Position numbers and translations under genes: made by a program. Under the pieces are notes generated by a model. That model was not told the DNA's origin. It saw only the letters and a program-made list of their open reading frames with translations, and ran no database searches. Below, in pieces: positions 9,758-19,001 of a stretch of DNA of 31,148 nucleotides (its first letter is position 1; each line of letters opens with the position of its first letter). Source of the stretch: Mucidula mucida. Taxonomy: Eukaryota; Basidiomycota; Agaricomycetes; Agaricales; Physalacriaceae. Where the stretch lies: contig JADNYV010000407.1 in assembly GCA_015501055.1 (NCBI GenBank), forward strand, positions 1-31,148, written 5' to 3'.

Positions 9758-10942
9758 ATGGAACGTCTACCCAATGAACTGATCTACCACATCATCGACC
9801 TCGTTGTTGAAGCCTCCGACAGGAGGTCTCTTCACCAACTCAGTCTGGTCGACAAGGCGTTTTCAGTGTACGCGCGTCAATGCTTATTCCAGGACCTATC
9901 CATAAAGACCTGTCCCGAAATACACATCCCGTGGTGCGTCAACCGGAGTAAATACGTCGGAGCATGCGATATCCACTGCATCAAAGAGCTAGCACCGGTC
10001 TTGAAAGCGCGTGCGCCTGCTTCAACCATACCCCGCACGATACGCACCTTGACTTTGGACGGAAGCAGAATTATTGACGACACGTTTTCGTTCCAGGAGA
10101 TAGAGGAGCATACGGGAGGCATGGATGATGAACGTGTTACGGCCCCGGTTTTGGGGTACTTCGAAGCGGTCCAGGAATTGCGGCTGTTACATGTCCCTCT
10201 ATACCCCTTCTCGTACTGGGCGTTGTTTCGATGGCGCCCATTAACTCTTCTGTCATCGGTCCGGACTCTTGTCTTGGACAACACGAGATTCTACGGAGGA
10301 CCTCCCGCGCTGCACTCCTTCATTTCTAGAATGCCAAATCTCCAGAGTCTGTATATGAATCGCGTTAGGTGGGCCGGGAAACAGAGTCGCTGGCCGGGGT
10401 ACCCAGACGACGTGCCAGGTTGGGCTGCCATTTTGGAAGGTTCACCGACCATTATGTGGAGCCAAACAGTCAGAGAGACTATGTTCCCCCAACAACGGAA
10501 GCCTATCCCCTCTTCCCCCAGTCACCTTATCCTTCACCTCGAAGGTTCAGTACGCGCGCTCTCTTGGATCATGATGCCGATGCTATCGGAAATGCTGAGC
10601 AAGCTTTCCTCGCTCGAAGTACACACGAGGAACAGTGGTGGAGACGACGTGGCAGTGTTCTTGCTGAGACGACTGCTGGCGAGCGTGCCCAGCGTAGTTG
10701 ATTTGACCTTTTCCTGGCATCACACGTGCTCGATAAGCACCAATCTCTTCCACCCCGATCTAAGCCTGTGCACTTCGCTTCGCACTTTGCGCCTTCAATT
10801 GATGTGTAAGCATGAGCGAACGACATGGCCCTTATGCAGGGAATGGCTTCATTCCGCGGCGCGCTCGATACGTGATTCGCCGAGTCTCCAACATGTCCAG
10901 GTCACAATGGATGATCCGACCATTGATGACATGTCGCGTTAG
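9758..10942 (+). CDS. F-box protein, type B, copy 1
   Basis: A single exon encoding 394 residues from the ATG at 9758. The frame opens 13 codons earlier at 9719, but the TATA-like box is then too close, and the second copy of the gene keeps only the 9758-equivalent ATG. The protein starts MERLPNELIYHIIDLV, a clear F-box first helix, followed by LHQLSLVDKAFSVYARQCLF as the rest of the F-box. The remainder contains leucine-rich segments. The product is expected to bind Skp1 and present an unknown substrate to an SCF ubiquitin ligase. Compared with the second copy (which reads on through MSFEEIDAQAPF), this one stops at TAG after MSR, and homologous residues continue beyond the stop (EAPAF.VDKDLC). 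The last 20 or more residues were therefore probably lost to a nonsense change. The F-box itself is intact. Confidence 0.75.
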   Translation: MERLPNELIYHIIDLVVEASDRRSLHQLSLVDKAFSVYARQCLFQDLSIKTCPEIHIPWCVNRSKYVGACDIHCIKELAPVLKARAPASTIPRTIRTLTLDGSRIIDDTFSFQEIEEHTGGMDDERVTAPVLGYFEAVQELRLLHVPLYPFSYWALFRWRPLTLLSSVRTLVLDNTRFYGGPPALHSFISRMPNLQSLYMNRVRWAGKQSRWPGYPDDVPGWAAILEGSPTIMWSQTVRETMFPQQRKPIPSSPSHLILHLEGSVRALSWIMMPMLSEMLSKLSSLEVHTRNSGGDDVAVFLLRRLLASVPSVVDLTFSWHHTCSISTNLFHPDLSLCTSLRTLRLQLMCKHERTTWPLCREWLHSAARSIRDSPSLQHVQVTMDDPTIDDMSR

Positions 10943-11288
10943 GAATTCAGCGAGGCGCCTGCTTTCGACGTTGACAAGGACTTGTGTGCAGAAATATTCG
11001 GTTCTTTCTTACTAGATAGTTATCGGTTATGGTTGTTTAGATTGATGTACCTCGTAATGGATTTAAGGACTTGTACATCCAACCCAGTGATTAATCACTG
11101 TCAAAATATACAAGACTTCCAGCTAAACGGATAACGGAACGCTACCACTATAATGCTGATCGTTGGACTCCTAATGAGACAAGACAGTTTCTATAAGGGA
11201 GCCGCTAGTCGCCGAAAGAAAGCTCCTCTCGCCTCGCCGACGGCGCAATGGCAGCCCACTACTGGACGTCGAGCGAATTGCAAATTGC
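10943..11288. other. Convergent intergenic region
   Basis: It holds the untranslated remnant of the type B tail (to about 11030) and the 3' flank of the coilin-like gene on the other strand. No other feature seen. Confidence 0.5.
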
Positions 11289-12427
11289 TCATGACGCTGA
11301 ACCAGCTATGAAGCGCATACTCTGCGCAACAATATCGCCAAACGACAGCGTCTCATCCAGCGGTTCCTCCTCCGCATCCTCAAACCCAGGCCGTGCGAGC
11401 TTCCGAACAGTGCATCCATCTTCTGCGAGAGCAACAACGCGCGCGAGTGTGAGCATAATCTCCGGAGAATACGTTGCCGGGTTTAGTGCCAGTTCCTAAA
11501 ATGAAATCCGCCTTAGTCGTCAAATAAAAGTACATCGCGAGTAGTTCACACACCTTCCACGCTAACACCCCGCCGACCTGGACATCGGTGGACGCAGCCG
11601 GTGCTTTGGAATTGAACGACGCTTCGGCATCATTCCACAGAAGCTCTTCCGATGAAGGTGCAGGATCGCCATAATCCAAAGACACGTCTTCGTTCGCCAT
11701 ATCGGCATCGAGAACAGATTCTTCGACGTATGCCGCAGGCTCGGCTTTCGTTTTCCTCTTGTTCTTCCTCGTCTTGCCCCACATACCGGCCTCGACGTCT
11801 ACACTCGTCACAAACATGTTACTCGGTAGGTTCTCTCTCTCCGATGGAGGAATGAGCTGCTGCTGATTGAACGGAAACGATGGCGTGGGCATGGATTTAG
11901 GCGGAGGTGTAGATATCGAGGACGATGGTTCGTCTGAATTGAATATGATCTTGGCTGTTGCGGGTTTCTCCAAGGCTTGCTTGTACCCTATCTTCTTGTT
12001 CTTGTTCCCGAGGGAGAACATCGAAAGATTGAGGGCGCTGTCGCCATTAGGTTCACCTCGTGGTTGGAGATTTGTAGTGGAGAGGTTCTTCGGTGGGGGT
12101 GGAGGGCTCTCGAAGGATATCCCTTGTTCGTGTTGCTTCTTAACACGACGGTGTAGGTTTCGGCTACGGGTTTGGTGCGATCCTTGACCAGGTGGGACGT
12201 GGTGTTCATTGGACGTTACTGTACTAAAGTCACCACGTTATACGGTACTCAACGATATGAGAGGACACTTACGAGGGCAACGGTTGTGTTGGCCTTCTAC
12301 CAATAGGTTTCTTGACGGGTGGACCATCCGAGCTGCTGTCAGATTCAGAGTCGGAAGAATCTGAGGAAGATGCATCGGAGGACGAGGACGAATCGGAGGA
12401 GGAGGATGAAAAGGAAGGCGTATGTGT
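11289..12427 (-). pseudogene. Coilin-like gene, 3' part, separated from its 5' part by a retrotransposon
   Basis: Three exon segments on the minus strand fit together: 12427-12273, 12223-11554 and 11495-11289 (TGA at 11289-11291). They are separated by introns of 49 and 58 nt with GTAAGT/TTTAG and GTGTGT/TTTAG ends. The first piece is a Ser/Asp/Glu tract. The second holds a basic motif (VPPGQGSHQTRSRNLHRRVK) and a Lys-rich acidic linker. The last encodes a short C-terminal domain (LAWKELALNPATYSPE...VVALAEDGCTVRKL) shaped like the coilin Tudor-like domain (a v-ayk-leL...y-PE pattern). The 5' edge coincides exactly with the retrotransposon target duplication, and the frame continues into 19344-19319 on the far side. 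Coilin scaffolds Cajal bodies, sites of snRNP maturation. The assignment rests on domain order (ubiquitin-like N-terminus, Ser-rich middle, Tudor-like end) and is inferred. Confidence 0.65.
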
Positions 12428-12431
12428 ATAT
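12428..12431. repeat. Target-site duplication, left (ATAT)
   Basis: Four bases next to the left LTR, repeated at 19315-19318. Confidence 0.75.
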
Positions 12432-12744
12432 TGTAGAGTCGTCGATAGCTCTGAGTGCAGCGAGCTTAGTTCAGATGATGTGTGCGTGTGCGAAGTGGGC
12501 TGTTTGTTGTCTGTAGACTACGACAAGCGAGAGGTATAAGTACTGTAAGTAGATGAATACACGACGTGCTATTATAGAATGTGTGAAGAGGTGAGACATG
12601 TAAGTAGAAGAATGAAAGAAACATGAGGTGATAATACGGGAGATGTGCTATTAAAAAGGGGTAAGTATCTAATCTAAGAGTCCAAGCTTATCAGTCCCGA
12701 CGAGTCCGACCGACTGTGCGCCTAGCGCGAGGCGCGAACCTACA
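12432..12744 (-). repeat. 3' LTR (313 bp)
   Basis: Direct repeat of 19002-19314 with TG..CA ends and a 5-bp terminal inverted repeat. Just upstream in element orientation is a weak purine run (TATGGGA at about 12745-12751) as the candidate polypurine tract. Confidence 0.95.
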
Positions 12745-12823
12745 TCCCATACAAACTTAGAATATCAACCTCCGGGTTGATCCACTCGATCCGTGATCCG
12801 ACGAAAAAAATTGCAAGCTCCGA

Positions 12824-15800
12824 TCACTCCTTGTCCGCAACCATCACGTCGTCGTCGTGCCTGTCATCCACGATGCCAGCAAGGTCAGCTGGGTCGACAA
12901 ACTCGGTAATGGTGAACTCCTTCGATGACGGCGCATAATACGGAATGAGACGGAAAGCCGCAAACTTCAAGCGGGAGACTGCTCCGTTGAGCTCAGCAAG
13001 ATAGTACGCGCCTCCCTTGCTGCGACGAACAACGACCATAGGACCAAAGTACCGCGGGCGAAATTTTCGGTTGGTTCCTTTCTCGATTTTCTTGTTGAGG
13101 ACGAGTACTAACGCGCCGGGTTTGAAGTCGTAATCGTGGATGGTGTTGGCATAGCGTCGTTCGAAGTCACCGATGGAACGGAAGCGGCTGGCGATGACTC
13201 GCTTTTCGAGGTCAGCAATATCCTCGTCGCGTCGTTCGAGTTGACGAGCCCTCATGTAGAGGAGGTCCGCGTCTGACAACTTTCCGTGGAATTCTGGGAA
13301 GAGGAAGGTGGCATAGAGGAGGTCGAAGGGTAGGAGGGGTTCGACGCCGTGGGTGGCATAAAATGGAGACATGCGAGTTCGTCGTGAGGTGGTGATCCGT
13401 TCCGCCCAAAAAGCCAGGTGCGCTTTCTTCGGCCAGTCTTTTTCCTTGCTCTCACACAACTTCTTTAGTGCGTCTCGAATCGGCCGGTGTCCGACTTCAA
13501 CAAGACCGTTCGCCTGCGAATTATAGGCCGATATGCGAATGTGTCGGATGCCGTACTTCTTGGAGAGGTAGTCGACGGCGGCGATGATGGGTGGGCCATT
13601 GTCGGTGACGAAAATTTCAGACAGCCCGCCCCAACGACAGAGAATTTCTTCAAAGATAAACTGCCCCACAGTTTCTCCCGTCTCGGATCGCAGCATGCGA
13701 AATTCCGGCCAGTTCGTGAGCGAGCAACGGCCGGTGATGATATACTGGAAGCCGTTCGCTTTGGGAAGGTGCATGGTGTCGATGTGGCACTTTTGGAAGA
13801 GCCCAGCAGGATATGAGATGACTGGCGGTAAGTGAACTTTCTCTGTGGATTCGACTTGACACTGATGGCATGTTTTTAGATACCAAGCGATATCAGCATC
13901 CATGTTCGGCCACCAGAAGCGGTCTGCGACGCGTCGACGGACAGGATAAAATCCACGACGATGTCCAAGCTGGTCGTGCGCCATTCGAAGGACAATCATA
14001 CGGCCGGCGTAGGGAATAACGAGTTGGTGGCGACCATGACGATCTCGTCGGAAAAGGTAGCCGTTTGCAACAAAGTAAGGGCGTGCGCGCTGCTGGAGTG
14101 CGTGAATGCGGTCGGTGGCGACAGATGGCGGAATTTTGAGGTGAGTAAGGTAGAACTTCACCTCGTCGAGATGCTCATCGCGGCGTCTAGTCTCGTCTGA
14201 CAGTGGAGGACCGTCCTTTGTAGTGCTCGCTGCCGCAGTAAATGAGGACGCGACTGGTGAGTCGGCTGTCGTGATCATTCCCACTATAGCATTTCCAACC
14301 GTTTCGTTCTGTAGGAAGGACCCAACCCAAACTGTCGCGCCGAGGACGTCATCATCAATCCAATCTTCAGCTTCATCGTCAGGAATATCCCCAGGATCAT
14401 CGGTAGCCTCGCGTCTCGAGAGACCATCCGGTCCTTTGAAACGGTCGGCGGGCACATGAACGATGTCAAAATTGAAGAGTAGAATGGCGGAAATCCAGCG
14501 GTTCACGGACGCATTGGGGTGGACATCGGGATTGTTGAGCATGCCACGTACGTATTTCGCGTCCATTTCCACGACGAAGTGCTGAAGTCCGACCAGGTAC
14601 ATTCGCATGGCGTGGAGCGCGCGCCATAGACCGCGAAGCTCGAGCTTGGCCTGCGAGTAGCGCAGCTCGACATCGGACCAGGCAATGGAGCCGAATCGGG
14701 CGATGCGACGACGGGAATCTTCGCCGTCTTGCTGGAGGAGGTAGCCGCAGGCGATGTGGGACGTGTCGACGGAGAGGATAACAAGTCGACCACATTTGTA
14801 GTCGATGGGACGGATGGCGGGGCAGGTGGCAATTACTTCCTTGAGGGTGTCCATGGCGGACTGCTGGACTAACTCCCAGCGAAAGGTAGCGTCCTTCGTT
14901 GTGAGTATTACCAATGGCTTGGCTAACTCTGCAAACCCTTTGATCCAGATGCGTACTGTTCCTGCAAGACCAAGGAAACCGCGGACGCCTTTCACATTGC
15001 GACAAGGCGGCCAGGAGCGAATTTTGTTAACAGCGAGTGACTCCGGAAGTCGGCCGTCGAAGTCGCAGAACTGCCCAAGGACGATAACATCGTGAACGCC
15101 AACTCTGAGCTTCTTCGCGGATACTGTCGCGCCGGCGCGCTTGAGTCGATGGAGGATACGATGGACATCTAGTAAGTGATACCATACAAACTTTCGAACT
15201 AGATCGTTCTCAGGATGTGTTTCGTAGGTACCGTCTGCTCGGCGATAATATGTGCGCGGACCAAGCACGTTGATATCGTCGATGAAGTTCGGAGCGATTT
15301 CCGTCTCGTGCTGAAGGATGAAGGCGATGTTGTTGTGGAAGATGTTTACCGACAGAGTCCAGCCTTGCGGGAGCGTCGTGAGACGCATTGGGCCAAGGTG
15401 CGTGTCGACTGTGGTGGGATCGCGAGAGCTGATGGCGAGCAGGGATTGGTCGTAGCCGGAGAGGAGGTCTAGTTGGGTGTAGATGGTACAACCCGCGGCG
15501 TGCTCACAGTACTGGTCGGGAAGAGGTGGCTGGCCTGTGGTACGAATGGTATGTCGGTTCATGTCGTCAGGATTGACGACGATTCTGATTTTCCCGTCCT
15601 TTTTAGCAACGCAGAACCACTGCGTGCGATACGAGCTATCCGACGGCTCCCATAATCCAAGGCGGACCTTCTCTTCGACCTGGCGATGAACTTCCTCGCG
15701 GATACCTGGCGGAATAGGAAAAGATTTTCGCACCCAAGGTTCGTGTTCGATCAGTGGAATTATCGCGGGACTGATGTAGTCGCTGCGTATAGTACCGCGT

Positions 15801-17158
15801 TCTTCGGGTGTGAAAGCGATTGCATCAGAATTGAGCATGAGGACAGTGACAGCGAGTTTGCGCTCTTCCGGTGTGAGGAAGGTGTTATCGAGGATCCCGA
15901 GTGAGTCGAGCCGCTCCTGCGTGAGTCGCTTCGTTGGGACGAAGTCAAGAGGGATGGGTGAGAGGGGAGGAAGGGTGGCAAGAGGGTCTTCTGGAAATCG
16001 CCGTTTGATTTTCGCGTCTTCTGGTAGTATCGCGGGTACCGGTCGTGCTTTTTTTCCCACACTCTTGTATAGCAAACAACGTTGGGATTCGTCGTAATAA
16101 AAACTAGATGTGAACAATGCCTGTGCAAGGGGAAATGCGTGCTGAAGTGTGACCGATGGATGCGGGTTGGTGTGACGATCGACTTCCTTCCATGCTGCCA
16201 CCACGTCGGCGACACAAGAGACGCTGTAGGCCTGTGCAGCTGGCCGTGCTCGCTCTTCCGTCTCTATGATACGACTCTCTGCAGCATGTTCGCCACTGCC
16301 CCAAATTTGAATGAGGACGCCCGACACAGTCTCCCATTTCCGAATACGGACAGCGCGTTGCCAAGGACGGCCGAGAAGAAGTCGATATGGAGCAGAAGGG
16401 ACGACAAATGCATGAGCAAAGGTGGGCAAGCCGTCTACCATGATTTCTAGATGCTCAGCACAACCAGGAAGGCCCTCTTTACTGCCATTGGCAGTCTCCA
16501 TCAGCATTGTCCTATGCTGGTTGACGTCGACGCCCAGTTCTTTGGCGAGGTCTGCTCGAATGACAACGATTTCCGATCCTTCATCGAGCAGAGCAAGTTC
16601 TGTCTGTCTTTGAGCAACACATACCGGAATGACGCGAAGTGGAGTTGCATATTCAAGCGCTGGTGGTGGAGGTGGAGATTTCTTGTCGTCGAGGGAGAGG
16701 GTGTTGCTGGCAGATGTGGATGGGGGAACTCGAGAGGTACGTTCGTGTGTGACAGCTTCTTGCTGTAGATCTGGACTAATAGCGTACAGGTCGCGAATAG
16801 GGAGGGAAATGGTGGTGTCCAGGATGCTCTGGTACACGCGTGGCACAGCAGACGTGTCGTGGAGTTGGGATTGGTAACGAAATGCAGGGCGTCGTATATC
16901 GTTGGTGCGTTTATCGTTGTCGTCGTGTGTACTCTGCTCATTTTGTTTCGTAGTTGTGCGTTCCGTGAATAGTGGCGTTGGCTGAGCGTCTGCTGGCGTG
17001 TTCGTTGTGTCTGGGGGGGTAGGTTTCTTCATCGGCTCTGGTGGCGGCCCCTCTGACTCTCCTTCTAGTCGCAGGAAGCTCCACCAAGTCTCTTCTTCGT
17101 CGTTCTCTTCAACCGTCAACTTCTCTTCTTCCTTCTTCTCTTCCTCATCCTCGACCAC
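12824..17158 (-). CDS. pol: Ty3/gypsy Pol polyprotein (protease, RT, RNase H, integrase)
   Basis: A long open frame of 1444 codons numbered from a GTG at 17158. The frame is in fact open up to the gag stop at 17217 and contains no ATG there, which fits expression as a Gag-Pol fusion by -1 frameshifting. Domains in order: an acidic N-terminus; aspartic protease with LLDEGSEIVVI (Asp192, an unusual DEG in place of the common DSG/DTG); reverse transcriptase with QLDLLSGYDQ (Asp564) and FIDD (625-628) in place of YxDD; RNase H with Asp798, Glu840, Asp866 and Asp911; integrase with an HH-CC zinc finger (His1061, His1066, Cys1097, Cys1100) and the catalytic triad Asp1127, Asp1186 (TDNG) and Glu1221; then a GPY/F-type tail (RYFGPMVVV). 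There is no chromodomain. The length and completeness suggest an active enzyme set. Confidence 0.95.
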   Translation of the reverse strand: MVEDEEEKKEEEKLTVEENDEEETWWSFLRLEGESEGPPPEPMKKPTPPDTTNTPADAQPTPLFTERTTTKQNEQSTHDDNDKRTNDIRRPAFRYQSQLHDTSAVPRVYQSILDTTISLPIRDLYAISPDLQQEAVTHERTSRVPPSTSASNTLSLDDKKSPPPPPALEYATPLRVIPVCVAQRQTELALLDEGSEIVVIRADLAKELGVDVNQHRTMLMETANGSKEGLPGCAEHLEIMVDGLPTFAHAFVVPSAPYRLLLGRPWQRAVRIRKWETVSGVLIQIWGSGEHAAESRIIETEERARPAAQAYSVSCVADVVAAWKEVDRHTNPHPSVTLQHAFPLAQALFTSSFYYDESQRCLLYKSVGKKARPVPAILPEDAKIKRRFPEDPLATLPPLSPIPLDFVPTKRLTQERLDSLGILDNTFLTPEERKLAVTVLMLNSDAIAFTPEERGTIRSDYISPAIIPLIEHEPWVRKSFPIPPGIREEVHRQVEEKVRLGLWEPSDSSYRTQWFCVAKKDGKIRIVVNPDDMNRHTIRTTGQPPLPDQYCEHAAGCTIYTQLDLLSGYDQSLLAISSRDPTTVDTHLGPMRLTTLPQGWTLSVNIFHNNIAFILQHETEIAPNFIDDINVLGPRTYYRRADGTYETHPENDLVRKFVWYHLLDVHRILHRLKRAGATVSAKKLRVGVHDVIVLGQFCDFDGRLPESLAVNKIRSWPPCRNVKGVRGFLGLAGTVRIWIKGFAELAKPLVILTTKDATFRWELVQQSAMDTLKEVIATCPAIRPIDYKCGRLVILSVDTSHIACGYLLQQDGEDSRRRIARFGSIAWSDVELRYSQAKLELRGLWRALHAMRMYLVGLQHFVVEMDAKYVRGMLNNPDVHPNASVNRWISAILLFNFDIVHVPADRFKGPDGLSRREATDDPGDIPDDEAEDWIDDDVLGATVWVGSFLQNETVGNAIVGMITTADSPVASSFTAAASTTKDGPPLSDETRRRDEHLDEVKFYLTHLKIPPSVATDRIHALQQRARPYFVANGYLFRRDRHGRHQLVIPYAGRMIVLRMAHDQLGHRRGFYPVRRRVADRFWWPNMDADIAWYLKTCHQCQVESTEKVHLPPVISYPAGLFQKCHIDTMHLPKANGFQYIITGRCSLTNWPEFRMLRSETGETVGQFIFEEILCRWGGLSEIFVTDNGPPIIAAVDYLSKKYGIRHIRISAYNSQANGLVEVGHRPIRDALKKLCESKEKDWPKKAHLAFWAERITTSRRTRMSPFYATHGVEPLLPFDLLYATFLFPEFHGKLSDADLLYMRARQLERRDEDIADLEKRVIASRFRSIGDFERRYANTIHDYDFKPGALVLVLNKKIEKGTNRKFRPRYFGPMVVVRRSKGGAYYLAELNGAVSRLKFAAFRLIPYYAPSSKEFTITEFVDPADLAGIVDDRHDDDVMVADKE

Positions 17159-17214
17159 CTCAACTATAGCTGCTGCCGTCGTACTAGCGTGGCCTTCGTC
17201 AAACGCCGTGCAAT

Positions 17215-18435
17215 TTAAAAACCCTTCTGAGACGTGGAGGGGACGGGGGCAGTAGAGGCGTTGGCGGGTGCAGCGAGAGGGCCTCCAAACAACTCATCAA
17301 CAGCACCGCGATAGCCGAGAGTATGACGACGAATAGGTTTGCCGTTCCGGAAGCAGAGACGCCCATTCTGCTGCATAATGCGTCCCGCCTCAAGATACGC
17401 CTTCAAGACTTCGCACGCCGACATGAAGTGCGCGGGATCAAGACAGAAATAGCAGCCCTCCGACTGCGAGGTACCATGGTTGTGGCCGTAAGGTGCGGAC
17501 ATTGTGTTCTGTGGCTGATATTGGGGATTTTTGAACTGATATGTTGTCGTAGAAAATGCAGAACCTTGGGTGGGAGGAGGAGGTGCAGCATGAGCGGCGA
17601 GGAATGGCTGCAGCATGGCCTGCAGTGCGTGCGTTTGTGCGAGGCTCATCTTCTCGAGCGTAGCGGCGAGGTCATCAACCGTTACGGTTTTTGTCTGCAC
17701 AGCACTGGTGGACTTGGGTGCTGGGGCCTCATCGTCACTGGACTCGGAATCAGATGGTGCGTGCTTGGCGCGACGGGAGGACTTCTTGGGGCGACGTGCG
17801 GGAGGGTGATCATCATCGTCGTCGGATGAGTCGTCGTAGGAGCGCGACTGTAGGACCCATCGGCCAGCCGTCATCACTTTCTCCATTGTAGGAGGCGTGT
17901 CACGGTCCCATGTCGTGTCGGTAAGACAGATTCTACTCTCTATCTTTCTGCGCGCTGACCGGTGGATGCCTTTCCAGAACCAACGCTGCATTTCCTTCTC
18001 TGAAATAACACTTCGCTTTTTCAGCGCCTTCGCGACTGGCGTAAACGCGCGATGATATTCCTCGAGGCGACGCTCAGAGTCCAGTGTCCGCTTCTTCCAC
18101 TTGTGGGCAAGATCCTCGAGGTCCCGCATGGAATACTTGCTCTTCTTCGAGGACTGGTAGAAGGAGTCGGTGAGATCCTTCTTGAAGACGGCCCAATCAC
18201 ACTTGTCGGCTACCTCGTTATAGCCATCGGACGACTTCCACAATCGCTTTGCGCTCGCATTGGCATAGCGAATCGCAGCATGGACTTTGTGCGCGTCGGG
18301 CACAGTGTACGTCGAGGCAAGGGCCTCTATCTCAGCGAGGTAGTCGTCGAGTTCTTCCGGCTCGTCAGAGCGGAAGCTGGGTGCATCGTCGGCGTTACGA
18401 GATGGAAGAGCACCGAGACCTTTGGGTGTAGACAT
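17215..18435 (-). CDS. gag: Ty3/gypsy Gag
   Basis: The first ATG in the frame is at 18435, giving 406 residues that begin MSTPKGLGALPSR. The frame is open further upstream to a GTG at 18954, coding a Pro/Ser-rich stretch with no ATG, which I treat as leader. The protein has an alpha-helical capsid-like region (DDYLAEIEALASTYTV... WAVFKKDLTDSFYQ), an acidic/basic linker (SSDDDDDHPPARRPKKSSRR) and one zinc knuckle of CX2CX4HX4C form at Cys328, Cys331, His336 and Cys341. It would form the virus-like particle and bind the element RNA. The stop TAA follows a slippery heptamer directly, linking it to pol in the -1 frame. Confidence 0.9.
   Translation of the reverse strand: MSTPKGLGALPSRNADDAPSFRSDEPEELDDYLAEIEALASTYTVPDAHKVHAAIRYANASAKRLWKSSDGYNEVADKCDWAVFKKDLTDSFYQSSKKSKYSMRDLEDLAHKWKKRTLDSERRLEEYHRAFTPVAKALKKRSVISEKEMQRWFWKGIHRSARRKIESRICLTDTTWDRDTPPTMEKVMTAGRWVLQSRSYDDSSDDDDDHPPARRPKKSSRRAKHAPSDSESSDDEAPAPKSTSAVQTKTVTVDDLAATLEKMSLAQTHALQAMLQPFLAAHAAPPPPTQGSAFSTTTYQFKNPQYQPQNTMSAPYGHNHGTSQSEGCYFCLDPAHFMSACEVLKAYLEAGRIMQQNGRLCFRNGKPIRRHTLGYRGAVDELFGGPLAAPANASTAPVPSTSQKGF
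17218..17224 (-). promoter_or_regulatory. Candidate -1 ribosomal frameshift site GGGTTTT
   Basis: In the gag frame the last codons read AAG GGT TTT TAA, so G-GGT-TTT is a canonical X-XXY-YYZ heptamer immediately before the stop. After a one-base backward slip the frame reads TTT TTA AAT TGC and continues open into pol without interruption. Confidence 0.8.
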
Positions 18436-18988
18436 GATGGGGGTCGACGATGGTGACTGTGAGGGCGGTGAAGGGGTAGATGGTGATGCTGGACGGGATG
18501 GCAATGGTAAGGAAAGTGGAGATGGCGAGCGGGACGAGCAGAATGGGTCTAGGAATGGGGAATGGGGATGAAAGAGAGCAGTGTCGTTGACTGATTTGAG
18601 CGAGGAAAGCTCGAGGCTGGGAGGCGATGATGGCAAGGACTCGTCGTCGCCAAAGAGAGGTGATGTATCAAGGAGCGACGGGAGAGTCGGGACAGAGGTG
18701 AAAGGGTCTGATGCAGTAAATTCTGCAACAGCGAACTGTAGGCGCCCAAGGCGTCCGGGGAGATGGAGAGTGGGGGTGTAGACCTGGCTAGGTGTTGCAC
18801 TAGCGACACGGGCAGCCCGTAGGATATGGTCTGGGTTGTCGACTTCGGGAGCGAGGGGACTGGCGGGGTTAGCGCGCGTATTCTGTTGTCGCGCTATGTT
18901 AGAGCGTCGACGGACAGGGATTCGTGACGGGGGTGGCACAATGGCAGAGAGCACTGACTGCGAGTTTGGGAGACGATGTTCGAACTGT
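18436..18988 (-). other. Retrotransposon leader between primer site and gag ATG
   Basis: About 550 nt of 5' leader. It is unusual in being open in the gag frame for over 500 nt, with a Pro/Ser-rich composition but no ATG, so it could be an N-terminal Gag extension initiated at a non-AUG codon or joined by splicing. Confidence 0.5.
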
Positions 18989-18999
18989 GGTGGTCACCA
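18989..18999 (-). promoter_or_regulatory. Candidate primer binding site
   Basis: Two bases after the 5' LTR the element reads TGGTGACCACC, beginning with the TGG that pairs with a tRNA CCA end. The tRNA species cannot be assigned by eye. Confidence 0.55.
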
Positions 19000-19001
19000 G
19001 A

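Larger units (their letters stand above)
7807..10942 (+). repeat. F-box type A + type B module, copy 1
   Basis: Type A followed by type B in the same orientation, separated by about 0.3 kb. The same arrangement occurs at 21666-25004, including a TATA-containing spacer. The two stretches are diverged copies of one two-gene segmental duplication. Confidence 0.85.

Noticed and set aside
9877..10284. Minus-strand ORF of 135 codons
   Set aside because: Antisense shadow of the type B F-box coding exon.
12312..12539. Plus-strand acidic ORF (Glu/Asp/Ser-rich)
   Set aside because: It is the antisense of the Ser-rich coilin-like exon and runs across the LTR boundary, so it cannot be an ancestral gene.
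17323..17829. Plus-strand ORF of 168 codons
   Set aside because: Antisense shadow of gag.
18973..18999. tRNA-like 3' end (TTCGAAC ... ACCA) near the primer site
   Set aside because: The spacing between the T-loop-like sequence and CCA is two bases short and no cloverleaf can be drawn. It is a primer binding site, not a tRNA gene.
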